A stretch of 64,000 nt of DNA from Gordionus sp. m RMFG-2023 (lineage: Eukaryota; Nematomorpha; Gordioida; Chordodea; Parachordodidae): positions 13,865,366 to 13,929,365 of the forward strand of contig NC_088777.1 in assembly GCF_954871325.1 (NCBI RefSeq), in the 5' to 3' direction. Shown one piece after another: positions 1 through 15,200 of the stretch. Each line of letters opens with the position of its first letter. The stretch's first letter is position 1. A model generated the notes under the pieces. The model was not told where the DNA came from, did not search any database, and saw nothing but the letters and a program-made list of their open reading frames with translations. Both the position numbers and the translations under genes were made by a program.

Positions 1-222
1 GTAATAAATTGAAATTTTACATTTTTGTAAATATGAATTATTACACCTACTCCTATAATTTAAGAAAAGACAAAAGAAGGAATTTTTTTTTTAAAATAGA
101 TAAGTGAAAAGAATTAACGAGGGTATAAAGCATCACTTATTAGAACAATCTAAATTATTCAAAAATTTATATTTAAAAAAGAGAGTAATATCCATAAGAA
201 ATTTTTTTTTTTTAAACACTAG
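1..222. other. GPD2 intron (3' part)
   Basis: AT-rich intron running up to the acceptor at 221-222 (CACTAG) before the first exon in the window. No exon, repeat or element recognised. Confidence 0.7.
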
Positions 223-3200
223 TATCGCATGGTGAAAGAGGCTCTTAGCGAAAGAGCTAATTTACTTAAAATCGCGCCTCATTTGTCGAACTCTTTACCG
301 ATTATGTTGCCCGTTTACAAGTTATATTATTATTATTTACCTCTATGTCCAATGCTGTTTTTATTTATAAAGCGATAATGTATTAAAATACAAATGCCCT
401 TAGTTAAAAAAAATTACATTTTTATAAAAGTTAAAAATAAAAAGGAGGTAAGGATGGGAAGGAAAAGAAAATAAAGAATAAGGAAGAAAGAAAAAAAATA
501 TAAAGATTGAAATAAAACTTGAAAATTAAAATATTATTTTGTTTTTAGCCTTCGATTTATAAACTCTTTTTGACGGTTTAAAAAACAAATGCGTGTTATA
601 CAAAATGCCATCCATTAAATTTTTCATCATTAATTTTTTTTTAATTATCCTTTTTTTATAAAATGATAAAGTTTGATCTATTTTCACATTTTCTTCACTC
701 ACTCGGTCGCACTCATTCACTTATTCGTAGATTAGATATTGTATTTTAATAAAAATTTAGCTGTTGTTTAGGAAATCGCCATTTCAAAAGCGGTGAGTTT
801 TAGCATTAACTTCGAATAAAAAATAGAACAATTACCCAACTATACAAAACAGTAATATTACGCACGATAAATAATAATACAGTAAGTTCTAAGTTAATTA
901 TAATAAAAAACGAAAAATATTGGGATATGTTCTTAATCGCTAAAACAAAAAACCCTAAAAAAATAAGAATCTTGCATCTAGAAATTTTTTAAAAGCAATA
1001 TTGAAATGATATTAATAGATGCCAGTGAATTAAACAATTATATTTAAATTGAGTTTCTTAAAGAAATCACTAATAACGGGGGAAATATCTTAAAGATTCC
1101 AAATTTGGGAATCTTATTTGGAAATCTAGATGATATTTTCTCTATGGCGATTTTTTTAAAAACTCAATTGAAATATAGGAGTCTACTTCCCTACCATCTA
1201 TTATAATCATTTTTAATATCGCTTTTAAAATTTTAGGAGATATAAACGAGATTTCCAATTTTTAACGATTTTTATTATAGCTATTAAGAATGGGAACCAA
1301 AGTATTCGCTAATATATAATTCTATATCCTATCATTATTGGTTAAACGAATATATTACTAATAAAAAAAAGTGTTCCATAAAAAACTACATAAAATTTCA
1401 AATATTATATCATCCCCAGATGGTGGCAGCTACCATACTTCTACGCCGGTATAAAAATGTACGACTGGGTGGCCGGGAGAGAATGTTTGCAACCCTCTTA
1501 TATAATCGGTAAGCGAAGAGCTTTGTCGTTGTTCCCCATGCTTAAAAAGGACGAACTTAAAGGAGCTATAGTGTATTACGACGGTATAATATGTTTATAT
1601 ATTTCAGAGGTTACATTTTTAAGGGCTATCTTGAATTTAAAAAAAAAATTTCACTGATGTCAAAATATAATCTATTTAAAATAATTATGATTATTTCGTC
1701 AATAATTGCAAAGGTAAACTGAAATGATCCATCATCTGATTTCAGCTGACTACTAGTATAATTTATTTTATATATGACTCTACCCGGATTTTAAAATAGC
1801 ACTATTTTACTACCCGGTTCCTACCGGAGTCTGCTATAATACAAGAACCGAATATCTTATAATTAATAAATTTCAGTGTTTTTTATATTAAATTCCTCTA
1901 ATTTTCATTTGCAGGCTATGAAAACATACATTTTACTGTTAAAATTGTTATTTATTCATTTTTTACGTTTTAGAAGCCACACATTTAAACCAGTAAGAAA
2001 AATGAGATTAAAAGGAATGAAAATTATGGGAAATTTTAGTAGAAAAATGTGAATTTTATATTAATTTAAGATCCTATAGCAAAATGGTTGCTATAGATTT
2101 CTTCTCTCTCTTTTTATCTTGTATTATTTTTGAGAGTTGTTAAAGTATCTAGATATAAAAATGTGGTATCTGTATCTAGATAGATTTTTGATTAAAATAT
2201 CTGTATCTAGATATTATTTTAGACATATCTGTATCTGTTTTTAGATACTTTTCAAGATACATTTTGATACTTTTATTTTTTATATTATAAACAAAAATAC
2301 TTGAATGCAAAATTTATTTTATTTCATATGAGCATATAATTTAAATATATATATATATTAAAAAATATTAAGACTACTATAATAAAAATATATATATATA
2401 TAATATTAAAATATATAAAATATTAAAATATATAAAAAATAGATATATAAATATTCATTAAATATTATGTCAGAGTTTATCAATAAACCAGACAAAATTT
2501 GATATTACAATGCAACTCAAGAAATCTGCCATTTTTAATTTTCAATGGAATTAGTTAATTTTATTTTATTATACTAATTTTAAGATTAATATTAATAGTG
2601 ATGAAGAGGAAGAGAAAGAAGTAATAATCAATGAAGTATCAACAAGTTCAGACATTGTTTTCATGGCCAATTTATAGAGAATATTTTAAAATAATATCTC
2701 AAAATAAAAAAAACAAATCTCTGATAGTAAAATGTTTGCCATATCTACAAAAAAATACCAAAATTTCAGTTAGCATTAACTCAACTTGCAACATTGTATA
2801 ACATTTAAGGGTATAGAGACTTAATGTTTACAATTGTAATTTTCAATTTTAAGAGAAAAAATCATGTTAATGTAAAAAATAATTAATACAAAGATTAGTT
2901 GATGAATTAACAAAGTCTTCAACTGATTGCAAACAAATAACCTGCAAAAAAAAACAATTAATTTATATCCTATTTTTTTCAGTACCCCACAGCAGCAGAT
3001 ATGATTGTTAATAATGATTTAAATTTTGATACTCAACAAATTTTAAATAATTTTTTCGAAAATGAATGCCCAGATTTTAATATTTTTAAAGAATATCCTG
3101 ATATAAAATTATTATTCATAAAATATAACACCACAATCCCTTCAAGTGCCCCGGTAGAAAGGCTTTTTAGTGTAACTAAAAATGTCTTTACGGATTAACG

Positions 3201-6200
3201 AGTATGACTTAATGACCAAAATTTTAAAAATATTTTATTACAATCTAATAATTATTTATAATCATTTATTCATTTCATTCCATATATTATATTATTATAT
3301 TAAAATCTAAAAATCATTATTTTAATTTTGATAAATGTAATATCTAGTCAATAAAGTTTTAGCTTATTTCATACATTTTCACAATAGAATTCTGTTAAAG
3401 ATAAAAAAAAAGTTTTTCTTTAAACCCCCTCTTTTATTATGTTAAAGATAAAAAAGTTTTTTTATCCCCCTCTTTTATTATGTGTAAGATGTAAAAGTTT
3501 TTTATCCCCTTCTTTTGTTTATGTTAAAATTAATTAAAGTTTTTTTTTATCCATCTCCTTTGTGTGCCATAAAATGAAAGTTAAAAAATGTTTTTCTTTT
3601 TTTTGGTAATTTTTATTTTAAGTTAAACACAGTGAGATTAACACATATGGCTTTTGTGTTTTCTCTCACTTTACTGGATTTCTTACTTTAGGAGTCCTTA
3701 GTAAGGTGATCCGAAAATATGAGTTAGACCGTTGGGTCCGGGAGACCACCCTGCATCCCAAGGTATATTTTGAGTTTCGGGAAGTCTAAGGGGGTAGGTT
3801 TTATCCCCAATTATGTACGATAAAACTAACACAACTCGATTCCACAAAAACGTTCTTTTTTTCACTTTGCGCCAATTTAATTTTAATTTATAATTGCGCC
3901 TTTTATTTTCCCTATAAAAGGGACGAATTTTTTATAGTTGGGATACTTTATTTTTTCCTGTAAAATAATTTTGTAAATCTTTATTAATCTTTTTTATGTT
4001 TAAAAATAATTTTGGAATTTTTATTAATAAAATATCATGACCCGATCGCAAAGTACTTCAAATTCTAATTTAGGTTTATGCAAAGCTTATATAAGAGTAT
4101 TAAAAAATTGTATCTGTATCAAGATAACTTTTTAGATGATGTATTTGGATCTAGATAACTTTTTAGACTATGTATCTATATCTAGATCCATTTAAAAAGT
4201 ATTTTTTAACAACTCTGATTTTTTATTCGCTCTTTCCAAACCATTTTAATAAGGTACTTTAATAATTCACTTATTTATCTCATTCTTTGCAATCCAGGTC
4301 AGCACAACGACGCCCGCATGAACTTAGCAATAGCCTTAACCGCAGTTCGGTACGGAGCAACCGTAGCCAATCACGTTACAGTTACGGAAATAATTAAAGC
4401 GCCGGAAGTGCATTTCGATTCCGGTATTCATGTTGCAACTGGAAATCAAGTGATTTCTGGGGTCAAGCTTAAGGATAATTTGACGGGTGAAATGAATGAA
4501 TGATTGTGCATTATTCTTTCTTCCTTTATATTTTTCTTTATTAAATTGTATTTTTTGAAATATATGTTTTTCTTTTATTTATTTCCTTTCTTCTTACGCT
4601 TACAGGCAAGGAATGGGAAGTGAAGGCTAAATGCGTGGTTAACGCCACTGGGCCTTTTACGGACTCCATAAGACAAATGGATCAACCTGACATCAAGCCT
4701 ATTTGCAGCCCGTCCTCAGGAGTCCACATTGTTTTACCCGATTATTACAGGTCCTTTTTAATGGAATAAAAATGAAAGGCATTAAATATTTTTCAAAAAT
4801 CTCTTATAATATATTTTATTTATTAATAGTCCTGAAAAAATGGGGCTATTAGATCCAGCCACAAGCGATGGACGCGTCATTTTTTTTCTCCCCTGGGAAC
4901 ATATGACTATTGCAGGTTGTTTATCATTAATATTGCTTACATTTATTCTCGGTATAAAGTCGATTTATAACATTTATAAAAATTTTATCCACTCTACCTT
5001 TTTTTTATTCTTGACAAATTTAAGGTTATGTTTCTGATGTGGTCACATTATGATGGATCTTAAAGAATAAATTAAAAATAATTTTGTTGTATTATCAGTT
5101 TCTATTTTTTTTTAAAATGAATTTTAAAATACACATTTTTAAGATAATAATAATAAAAAACAATTGCCTTAAATCAGGACCCTGGACAGTTCCGCAAGCA
5201 AGTTTCATATTTTTGACAAACTATAATTTATTCAGATTAAATATTTAACGCTTGGAAAATATATTGAATGCTCAGAATTATTTCTTAATGCTCATATAAA
5301 AAAAACTTAACACAAAAAATATTGATTGCTCAGGTATAATACTGAAACATTCAGTAAATCGTCTTCAATTTTATGAAAAATATCTGAAATTCAGTAAAAA
5401 TTCTTAGCTTAAAGGGTATGTCCTGATTCTACTTATTACTAAACTGCCTAAAAAGTATAAGAAGAAAAAACGGAGAAACGAAAAAAAATAACAAAAAAAG
5501 GGAAAAACGATAAAAAAAATAAAAAATGGCAATAGCAACAAATGTCTAAAACAACCCAAAATAGGATTCTTGTTCAAAAGCCGTTTAGACTAAACTGCAA
5601 TAAATATCTTAAATAAAACCAGGACAAAGCCTAAGTATTTTAATTCTGAGCAGATTGTTATAATTTTTTTCTGAGCGAAATAATACAAATCTTTGAAAAT
5701 TATTCAGAATACATTTCGGCTTCCAAAACATTTAGGTTCTCGGAAAATATGCCGAATTCTCAAAATTACGAACATTTGACGTATACCACAAATTTTTTTT
5801 TAAAAAATAATTGTTATTCCACGTGAAATCACAATAGTTTTGAGCGAGATCTTTCAAATCAAATTATAATTTTTTACGATGGTTAGGTATGTTGTGAGGG
5901 TTATTGCAATCGAAATTTTATTTCTCCTACAGGTAACACGAATTCGCGACGAAGTATACAAAAATACAGCATATATTATATACGCCGCGAATTCGTACTA
6001 ACTATGAATGCAGGGTAAAATGTAATATTGACTCTTTACTCATTTTTTGCAAAACACATAAGATTACTCGAAAAATATATAACGATAATAAACCAATATT
6101 TCGTATTATTAGATATAAATAAATTTGAAGAATAACTATCAGTATTTTATCACTTCCGCAAAAGGTAAGGGTCGATTTTTTTATGTACCGGCGACAAATT

Positions 6201-9200
6201 CAAAAAATTGAGGTAAGAATTCGTTTTATAGTTATTTTATTTTTTTCCAATCTTTTGTCGATGAAATATTATATTCTAGATAACTCCAGTGAAATATAAA
6301 TAAATCGATTTCTGCTCAGATATCATTGACTTGTAGCGCTTCAGATACCAGGCCCACCCTTGCCCGAAAATAAAAGAATTTTTTCCGGCCTAGATCAATT
6401 TTATTTATCGACCCACCGACCAGCATGTTGGTTTGTAAAATGGTTGATTTTTAAAATTCGGGCTTATTCGAATAAAAATAAATATATAATTTTATTAATG
6501 AATATGTATTTATACCACTTCTCGAATCGATGATTTTCTTTTGAAATCTTGATTAAATGCCGCTTAAAATTATCCAAAATTTTAGCAATTTTTTTTTAGT
6601 AACTGAAATTTTATAAGCTGGCATTCTGAATAATATAATTATTTATATACATATTCTATATAATAATTATAGAATATGTGCCGAAATATGATTTCTTATA
6701 AATTTTCGGGCTAGTTTGGAGGGCCTCTTATTATGAGCGTTGCTCACTACCATTTAAATTTGAATAAAATCGAGTTATGCTCAAATTGTTAAACACTACG
6801 TTGCATATGATATCATGCAAATTGGTCAAACTATTGCTTGGTTGGCGTTAGAAACCATTTTAAAAAACGCAAACTGGCATGTTTTTTTCAATACTCTTTC
6901 GTTTGTTTTGCACGTTGGTTTACCACAGAACTTGATTTTTTTTCGCAAGAAAGCCGACAAAACCTCGTTACTCAGATGGGAATATTAAGAGGGAGGACAC
7001 TAAAAAATCTCATTTTTGTTTGATTATATATAAATTAAATGTAATATTAAATAAAAATGGAAAAATAAAACTTCTTAACTAAATAAAAAGGCAGGCGATA
7101 ATATTATTCACAAAAATCAATAGATTTTTTTAATTACTTGGGGTTCATTTATGAAAAACGTGTTATGTTCAAGCATTACGATATTTAACGTTATCAAAAC
7201 CACAGCTGATTATTCATATCGTTAATCTCGCAACATATGTTTTTTAAATTTTATCATAACGTTATCGTCATAACGCTTCATATTTATAAATTATACTTAT
7301 TTATTGGCTTGATTTTGTAAATAACGTACCGTTTAAATATAACGCGTTTACTATAGATGAGACCTTAGTTGAAATTTAGAATCGATGATACTAATAAAAA
7401 GGGATGTATTTAAAAAGTCAGACGCTAAATTTGTGCGCACTATATTGATCCATATAATTTATTTATAGAAAATTAGAATAAATATAAAAAAAATTGCCTC
7501 ATCGAATTATTTTATCACAAATTTATCCTACTTTAATGAGTTTATATACAAAATTTTTAACCAATTTGAGCCCATCGTTGGTACTAAAAAAGTAGTCTTT
7601 ACTTTTTTTTATCGAGTTTTTTTAAATAGAGGACTTTAATATCAAAGATCAAAATAAAATGAAAGAGTTTTTAAATAATGATTATTTTTATGAATCTTTA
7701 AGAATCATTTGATATTTAAAAAATTTTTTTAAAAAATATCTTAATCTTTTTTTTAAAAATTGCTTTTAAATTTTTTTTTCATCTTCAAAGGTTTTTGCTC
7801 AAATTTTGGTTGTTTTAAAGGGCATTTAAGGAAACCAAATCTATCATTCATATTGTTTGAGTAATCTTTATTATTTTTTTGGTTTATTGCAAAATTTAAA
7901 AACGCGTCACTTTTTACGCTTTAAACGCTCATATCTCCTGAACTACTAGAGCAATAAAATTTCAATAGCAATAATCATTTCAAACATATCTTACAAAACA
8001 ATTTTCCAAAAATTTAGTTTGATTTGGATGTCTCCTAAGGTGTCCTTTTTTATTTCTATTTGAAATGCAATTACGAAAAAGGAGAATTTAATAAAAGAAT
8101 ATTATTTGATTCTCTGGATTTATTTATTTTTTATATTGAAAGGCACGACTGATGTAAAATGTAAGGTGACTCACAGCCCTATCCCAACCGAATCCGAGAT
8201 CGAGTTCATCCTCAAGGAAGTCAGGAATTATTTAACACCGGAACTGCAAGGTTTAATTTCTATTCTTTATGTTTTTGAATTGATCTTTGATTTTTAAGTT
8301 AGGAGAGGAGACGTTACCTCTGCTTGGAGCGGAATTCGGCCGCTTGTTAGCGATCCCAACGATCTCAAGAATACCGAAAATATAGCTCGAAATCACATCA
8401 TTCATGTTTCCCCTGCTAAACTCATTACCATAGCTGGTTGATTCATTTTATTTTTATTTTATTAACTAATGTGAAGTGATATATCTGATTGGTTTCAAAC
8501 CTTTACAGTTTATCCGTTGCTTTAGTTTAATTGATTACTTTTTTTTGGAGAATGTTAACTATCCATCCTTACATCATTTATACATTAAACGCAAATGAAA
8601 GGCGGAAAATGGACAACATACCGAAGAATGGCTGAAGAAACAGTCGACATAGCCCTTAAAACATTTCCCGAATTCAAGAATTTTGCCGGCCCATGCATAA
8701 CCAGTGGTCTTCTCCTAGATGGGGCTCACAAATATACCCCAACTCTGTTCATTCAGTTAGTTCAAGATTTCGGAATTCAAACAGAGGTTCATCTATTTTA
8801 TATCTATTCGAACCTCATAATATGAAAAATTAGGTTAAGATCAGCTGTTTTAGTTAAATTCTCATAAAAGTTAGGTTTCCATTTGCATAGGTCTAATAGC
8901 AACTTTTTTTTGTTTTTATGTTTTCCTTGCTTTGAGTGTATGACCATTTTATTATGGATAATCAAAAAAATATTTAAAATAAAGTTCAGATTTTTCCCAA
9001 ACTCACATTTCATTTGATTTTCTATAAATTTTGCAAAATCTACTCGTAAATTGTTAGACCTTTCTTAAAGTGGACATTCAAATCAATTTATACTTTTTTT
9101 CCATAAAAATTTATAAAAAAATTTTCAGATAGATCGACTCAATTAGTCAGTACATATTTTTTTAAAAAAAAATTATACTAATATTTTTCCTTTTTTAGAG

Positions 9201-12200
9201 TAACATTTGGTCACATATAAGATATTATATTTTTATCCCTTTTTTTAAATATAAATTTTGTCATAACTTCCTCTTTAGAAATCCTAAATTTGTCTAACAC
9301 CTACTATTTTTTATTAGCTCCACATTTGGCTAACACATAATTCTCCTATTTTAAAAAATTTATATTTTGGGTAGCCAATTTAGCCAGATTTTTATGCTTT
9401 TATATATTACCCTTTATCAATATTTTATATCTTTATTTAAATTCTTTTCAGGTTGCTCGACATTTGGCCGATACATATGGGGACGCCGCTTTTTCCGTTC
9501 TCAGGCTCGCACAAGTTACAGGGCTCAAATGGCCTGTCTTAGGTAAAAGATTGCATCAAGAATTCCCTTACATAGAGGCTGAGGTAAAAATGCTCCTTTT
9601 ATTTATGTAAGGACTGGTTGAAAAAAGTAAAAAAAATAAAGAAATATACAAAAAAAGCATAATTAATAGCGGTGTAACAGAATTCAGTGTCATATTTGAT
9701 TGCAACCAACTTTAATTACCTGTTTATGTTCAGGTTTTGTGCACCTAGCCTTTTTTTGTTATTAAAAATTGTTCAATGTTAATCCTTTTTATTGAGGCAA
9801 TATAGCTTCTGTGTTTCGTGGTAATAATTCCATTTCGTTAATAAATAAATCAAAGACTCGCTGAGGTGTCGTGTCAAAACGCTCGGATTTTTTTAATAAT
9901 TTTATGGTCGAGCCCGGAATTTTTATAATTGTGACTATTTTAAAAATTGCTCCAAGAAGAAAATTTAAAATTTGAGCAGTATATACATATATATATATAT
10001 ATAATATTAAAAGTTCCGTTATAACATTTTCTAACTGATTAATTCATATAATATAAGAAAAAAATTTAACTCAGCCTTGGTTTTGTATAAATATCTTTAG
10101 GCTCAACCCGAGTTTATTAAAAAAATTAAAACCTAGTCCGGGTTTTTTTTAAAGTTACGGTTCGGCCTTTATGCTCTGGCGGAATACTCATTATTTCAAT
10201 TATATAAACTGAAACATTCAGAATTTTTTTCTTAATGAGATTTTGCTACGTAAAAATTTAAATTTATCAGAAGAAATGCAAGATTTCGCAGAAATTTTTT
10301 TCTATTTTGAATGTTTTATTTTTAAATTTTAAGTATGTTTTTCCTAAATGCATTTTTATTTAAAGGAGTTCAGGTTTTTTTGAAATTTTTATGTAGTTTA
10401 GTATAGCTTATAATGAAATCAAATAAAAAACAACTATCACTCTAGATTTTACTTCTTAACCTACGTATCTTATCTTGACATTACAATAAGAAAAAGGTCA
10501 ATTTTTTTAAAATTTTTTACAAATAATAACTCCACATTGGTATTAAATTAAATCCAGAAAGGATATTCTGATATCATTGATTATCTTTCTTAATTGGGGG
10601 GGGGGAGATAATTTTTTAATCCTTTTATTACATTTCCACATGTATTTGGGAGATTCTTAATATAACGAAATTAACATAAATTTCTAATTAAAATTTTTAA
10701 TTTATAACGCACGTAAAAGGTTAAATACGCTTGCAAAGAATACGCCTGTACCCTCGTAGACGTTATCGCAAGACGTTCTCGCTTCGCTTTCCTCAATGCT
10801 TCCGCCTGCGAACATGCTTTGCCTTTCATAGCGGAATTGATGGCGGGAGAATTGGGTTGGAACAAAAAAAAGGTGGAGGTAAGAATAAAGAGCATTAACA
10901 TTGGATAAAATATTTTAAAAAAATGTTTGCAAGAAATTAAGGGAAAAAATAGACATATAAATAGTGTTATTCCTATTTATTGCAAACTTTCTTAAACATT
11001 GCTAGAATTTGAAGAGTTATATTATATTTGCAGTAAGCCATGGAAAGCGAAGGATAAAAATTTCCGTTTTTGATACTATTAATTATGTTAAAAATGCTTG
11101 TTATACTCATACACCTAAAAAATATAAATAGCTAGAGATAGAATCAGCCCGAATATTCTTATTCGAACAGATGGGTCTGAAGGCTTACAGCGAGGTGCTT
11201 GCCAAAAAAATTCCCGTTGACTTTGATCCGGCTCAAATGACGGAATTAACTCAAAAATTTGCCGATTTGAGCCAAGGCAAGCAATATATAACGGTCAAGG
11301 ATCTAGGAACCTTTTTGAAAGTTTATATAAACATAAAACTTGTATTTATTTTTCTCTAACCCTAAACCTAACCATAATAGGATTTTATTAAGTGTTTTAC
11401 AGATACAGTGAAAGGGGGGATATTTTTTACCAGATGTTAAAACAAAATAAAATGATACTATTATATTTTTATTTTAATCATACTTAAACATTAATCTATG
11501 TTAAAAAAAATTTAAACAACTTTTTTTAAAAAAAAAACTTTTTAAAAAAAACATATTTTTTCACATATCATTTATATAATTTAATATTTTTGTATATTTA
11601 ATTTAATATTATTTTCAATCTTATAATGTTTATTATAGACTACATTCTTTATAACTTTAATACATCTCCTTTACTCTCAAGTACTTCTGTAAATTATTCT
11701 TTGCCAATCTCAGATGGGAATGATATGGAAAATTATCAATCACATTCTAATATTTCTGCAAATAATAATTTTTTAGCAACTATTAGTGAAAATATAAATC
11801 ATTCTCAAATATCATCCATTCCTAAACCCAAAAGAACATACAATTGTTGGAACAAAGATAAAATTGAAATGGTAATGAAAATATTAGCAATGCCAGAGGA
11901 AGAACAGATGAAGGTTAAGGACATTGCTAAATTTGTTAATATGTCGAAGGCATCAATACATAAAATAAAACGGGATACATTCCCAGAAATTATTGGTGAG
12001 CCCTTAAAGGAATTCTCGCTTAAACAAAGGGGGAGAAAAATTAAAGACACAGCAAATATTGAAAGGCAAATTATGGATTTGCTAATCGACAATAATACCT
12101 TAACGGTGAAGTAAAATTATAACTCGAATAATAATCTATTGAGAATTTGCCCTCTGGTTCTCCAAAAAATATTGGAACTATAAGGAAATATATTAAAAAC

Positions 12201-15200
12201 ATCCGATGGTCCAAAAAAAGAGCTGGGAAAGAACCAGATCGCAGGAATACACCAGGAGCTATCAATATTCGACAGGTGTATTGCCGCAAATTGCTGAACA
12301 TCTCCAGAGAAAGACTCTATTTTCTCGACGAAACAGGCATCAATTTTCATGTTGTACCTGTCTATGCTTGGGCACCACTCAACGTTAGACCATCAATAAT
12401 GCCATCCTCAAAAGGAAAAAATGTAAGTGTACTTTGCACTATAAGAATTTGTGGAGTTATACATTATAAAATCATCGAAGGATCATATAATGGTATGTTA
12501 TTCCGAAATTCATTAATGGATATTATTAGTATATTACCACCAGATGCCATATTAGTTATGGACAATGCGTCAATACATAAAAGTCATCTAATTGATGACT
12601 ATAAAGAGAGAATTGAATATCTTCCCCCATACTCACCACAATTAAACCCAATTGAAAATTTTTTCGAGGTTTTCAAAAACAAGTACAGGTCATTAATTCC
12701 CAGACCAAGTACAAGGGAACATATAATAAATAATATTAATCAAATAATGAATCAATTTATTCCATATGATTTTACAAATTTCTATAATCATATGCAACAT
12801 TATTTGGAGCTGGGCTATCGTGGACTACCTCTTGACCAAAGTAATCTAATTATATAATAAATTACGATTAACATTTTTTATTATTTATAGGTACTACTTA
12901 AGCAAGCAATTTATGACTATGAACTATCATTAAATATTTCATATTTTATTAATTAATATTCATGTATTAGTGTAATTACGAATATATTTCTTATTATATA
13001 TAATTATATGTATTATACGAATTGAATAAAATATTAAATTAAAGTTATGTCTCAAATATGATAAAATAAAGTGAGAGAAAAAAACTATTTTCAGAAATAA
13101 AAGATTCTGACTAAGATCTTACAACTTAAATGAATATTTATCATTATATTTAAAATTATTCTACATAAAATATCGTTAACTAAGTAAAAGAAAATATGTG
13201 ATGACAAAACTTTTTATATTTTTTTTAAGTATGACATTTAAAAAAGTTGTTTAATATTTTTTTAACATAGATTAATGTTTAAGTATGATTAAAATAAAAA
13301 TATAATAGTATCATTTTATTTTGATTTAACATCTGGTAAAAAATATCCCCCCTTTCACTGTAAAATCTAGTATAATGATCAGTTTCCATATACTATGTAA
13401 ATAAATTATAAAAATTCCTTGTAATAAATGTGTTATAATAAGTATTATTATAGATCGGTTTCTATAAATTAAGTGATGTTTATATATGCTTTTTGTTAAC
13501 TATAAAGTAAAAAAAAACAAAAGGTATGTTCCATTATAGTATATTCACCATTTTATATTATCATATTATTAAAGAAAAAATTATGCTAAAATTCCTTCAA
13601 CAATGAAATTTGATGTTCTATACATAATAAAATATATACAAATTTAAACATCCTATTGGATTAAATGTTATGCTATGCTACCCAAACAGTTAATCTTAGT
13701 AGTCTTATAAACGCTAAAATTGTAGTTAATTAAGGATTATGTAAAAAAATTCTACAGATTTTAATTATAAAAATATTAACACATATTTCATTTAATAAAA
13801 AAAAATAGCCCTATTGATAATACCGCAAATTTTTCAATATATTTGTTTGAAGAGATTTCTTGGCCTTTTATTTAATGATGTTGTGACGACAAGAGAGAAA
13901 AAAATCATTAATCATCAAAAAATTTCTTTAAAAAAACTTCTTACTTAATTTTTTTTTAAAAAAGAAGGTAATTCATACTTAAATTTTTTCAATTTTTTAA
14001 AAAAGGCTCTCATAATTCAAACATTTTTTAAGTAATCCCATAATTTTAAAATATTTCAAATTCATATATGCGAATTTGTACTTCGTATTATGAGCAACAC
14101 TGTTTGTAATATTTTCAAATCACATCATAGATCATTATTCCTTAGTGGCTCTAGAGGAGTAAACTTTTGAATAATTATCCGGAATTAAATTTAGAATATA
14201 ATGATGATAAAATACTAAGACTGGCTAATGAAGGAAGTCAAAACATAATGGCTGTGCAACTCAATTAATATTAATTTTGCTTATATCTTGTATAAAACAA
14301 TGAAATTTTATTTTCGATCGAGATATTTTATCGAATTTGATATCTAGAGATGTGGAAAAGAAATAATAATATTTTAAATACGAATTAAAATAATTAGATT
14401 AAATTTAAATAAATTATAATAATTATAAAAATATAATAAAAAATTAATTTCAATAAATTATTATAATATAATAATTAAATTATATAACATTAGAATATCT
14501 AATGACCTTTATATAAAATATATATTTTACTTTTTATTTCGTTAAATTTTACTTTATTGTTTTATATATTCAAATTAAGGGTGTTAAAATCAGGGCTGTG
14601 AAAAAAAGAGTTCTGGTTCAGTGAAATATTTCTTAACCGGGTTCAGGGTTCGTGGTCCATAAAAATAAAGACTAATTAAATTTAGTAAAAATAAAAGAAG
14701 CATCAGTTTTAAAAAAAAAAATTATTTTACTATATTTAGCATTCACCAAAATTATTTAAAATTATAATTAGAATAATACAAATAATAATATTCAATATGT
14801 TTTTAAAATTTTATTCTTGATATCTTCCAAAATTCACATTTCAAAATTAAAATATTTATTTATGCCTAACTTTGACAGTGCATTGCAACTTGCATTTAAT
14901 AAAGCGATTTTATCTTATAATTTTGTTCTTTTCTTAGATCTTAATTTTAATTTAATAATCTTGCAAACAGCAATAAATAATATTATCTATTACAAAAATA
15001 AAAAATTTACAAAATATGCTGGTGAAATTTTCAAATTTTTACATAAAATGGAGTAATTTAAAATATTATTGAAAGGATTTCACGACGAACGATTTTCACA
15101 AAATGTTTATTTACATGTTTTTTATATTTAATTTCAATATAGTTATATATATATATATATATCTTCTTCTCCGTTTAATAGCCATGCTCAGGTATACCAA

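Larger units (their letters stand above)
2132..4217. mobile_element. hAT transposon relic in a GPD2 intron
   Basis: Ends resemble GAGAGTTGTTAAA (left) and TTAACAACTCTG (right), i.e. hAT-type CAGAGTTGTTAA inverted ends. About 90 bases inside both ends lie repeated copies of the palindromic word TATCTAGATA and its variants. A piece of the hAT C-terminal dimerisation domain lies at about 3090-3198. Flanks are T-rich, so no convincing 8-bp target duplication can be called. The element is decayed and also contains a minisatellite and a GC-richer LTR-like block. Confidence 0.7.
4916..8142. other. Large GPD2 intron with dispersed repeats
   Basis: Donor GTTGTT at 4916, acceptor GAAAG ending at 8142. 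It contains a short hairpin (5934-6001) and one copy of a dispersed repeat (6895-7045), listed separately. The rest is AT-rich with no coding signal. Confidence 0.6.

Noticed and set aside
10671-10901. 76-residue open frame on the - strand
   Set aside because: It is the mirror of a well-conserved GPD2 exon (10720-10878) and has no features of its own.
11805-12350. Several - strand frames opposite the mariner-like transposase
   Set aside because: They overlap clear DDE transposase coding on the + strand and carry no recognisable motif.
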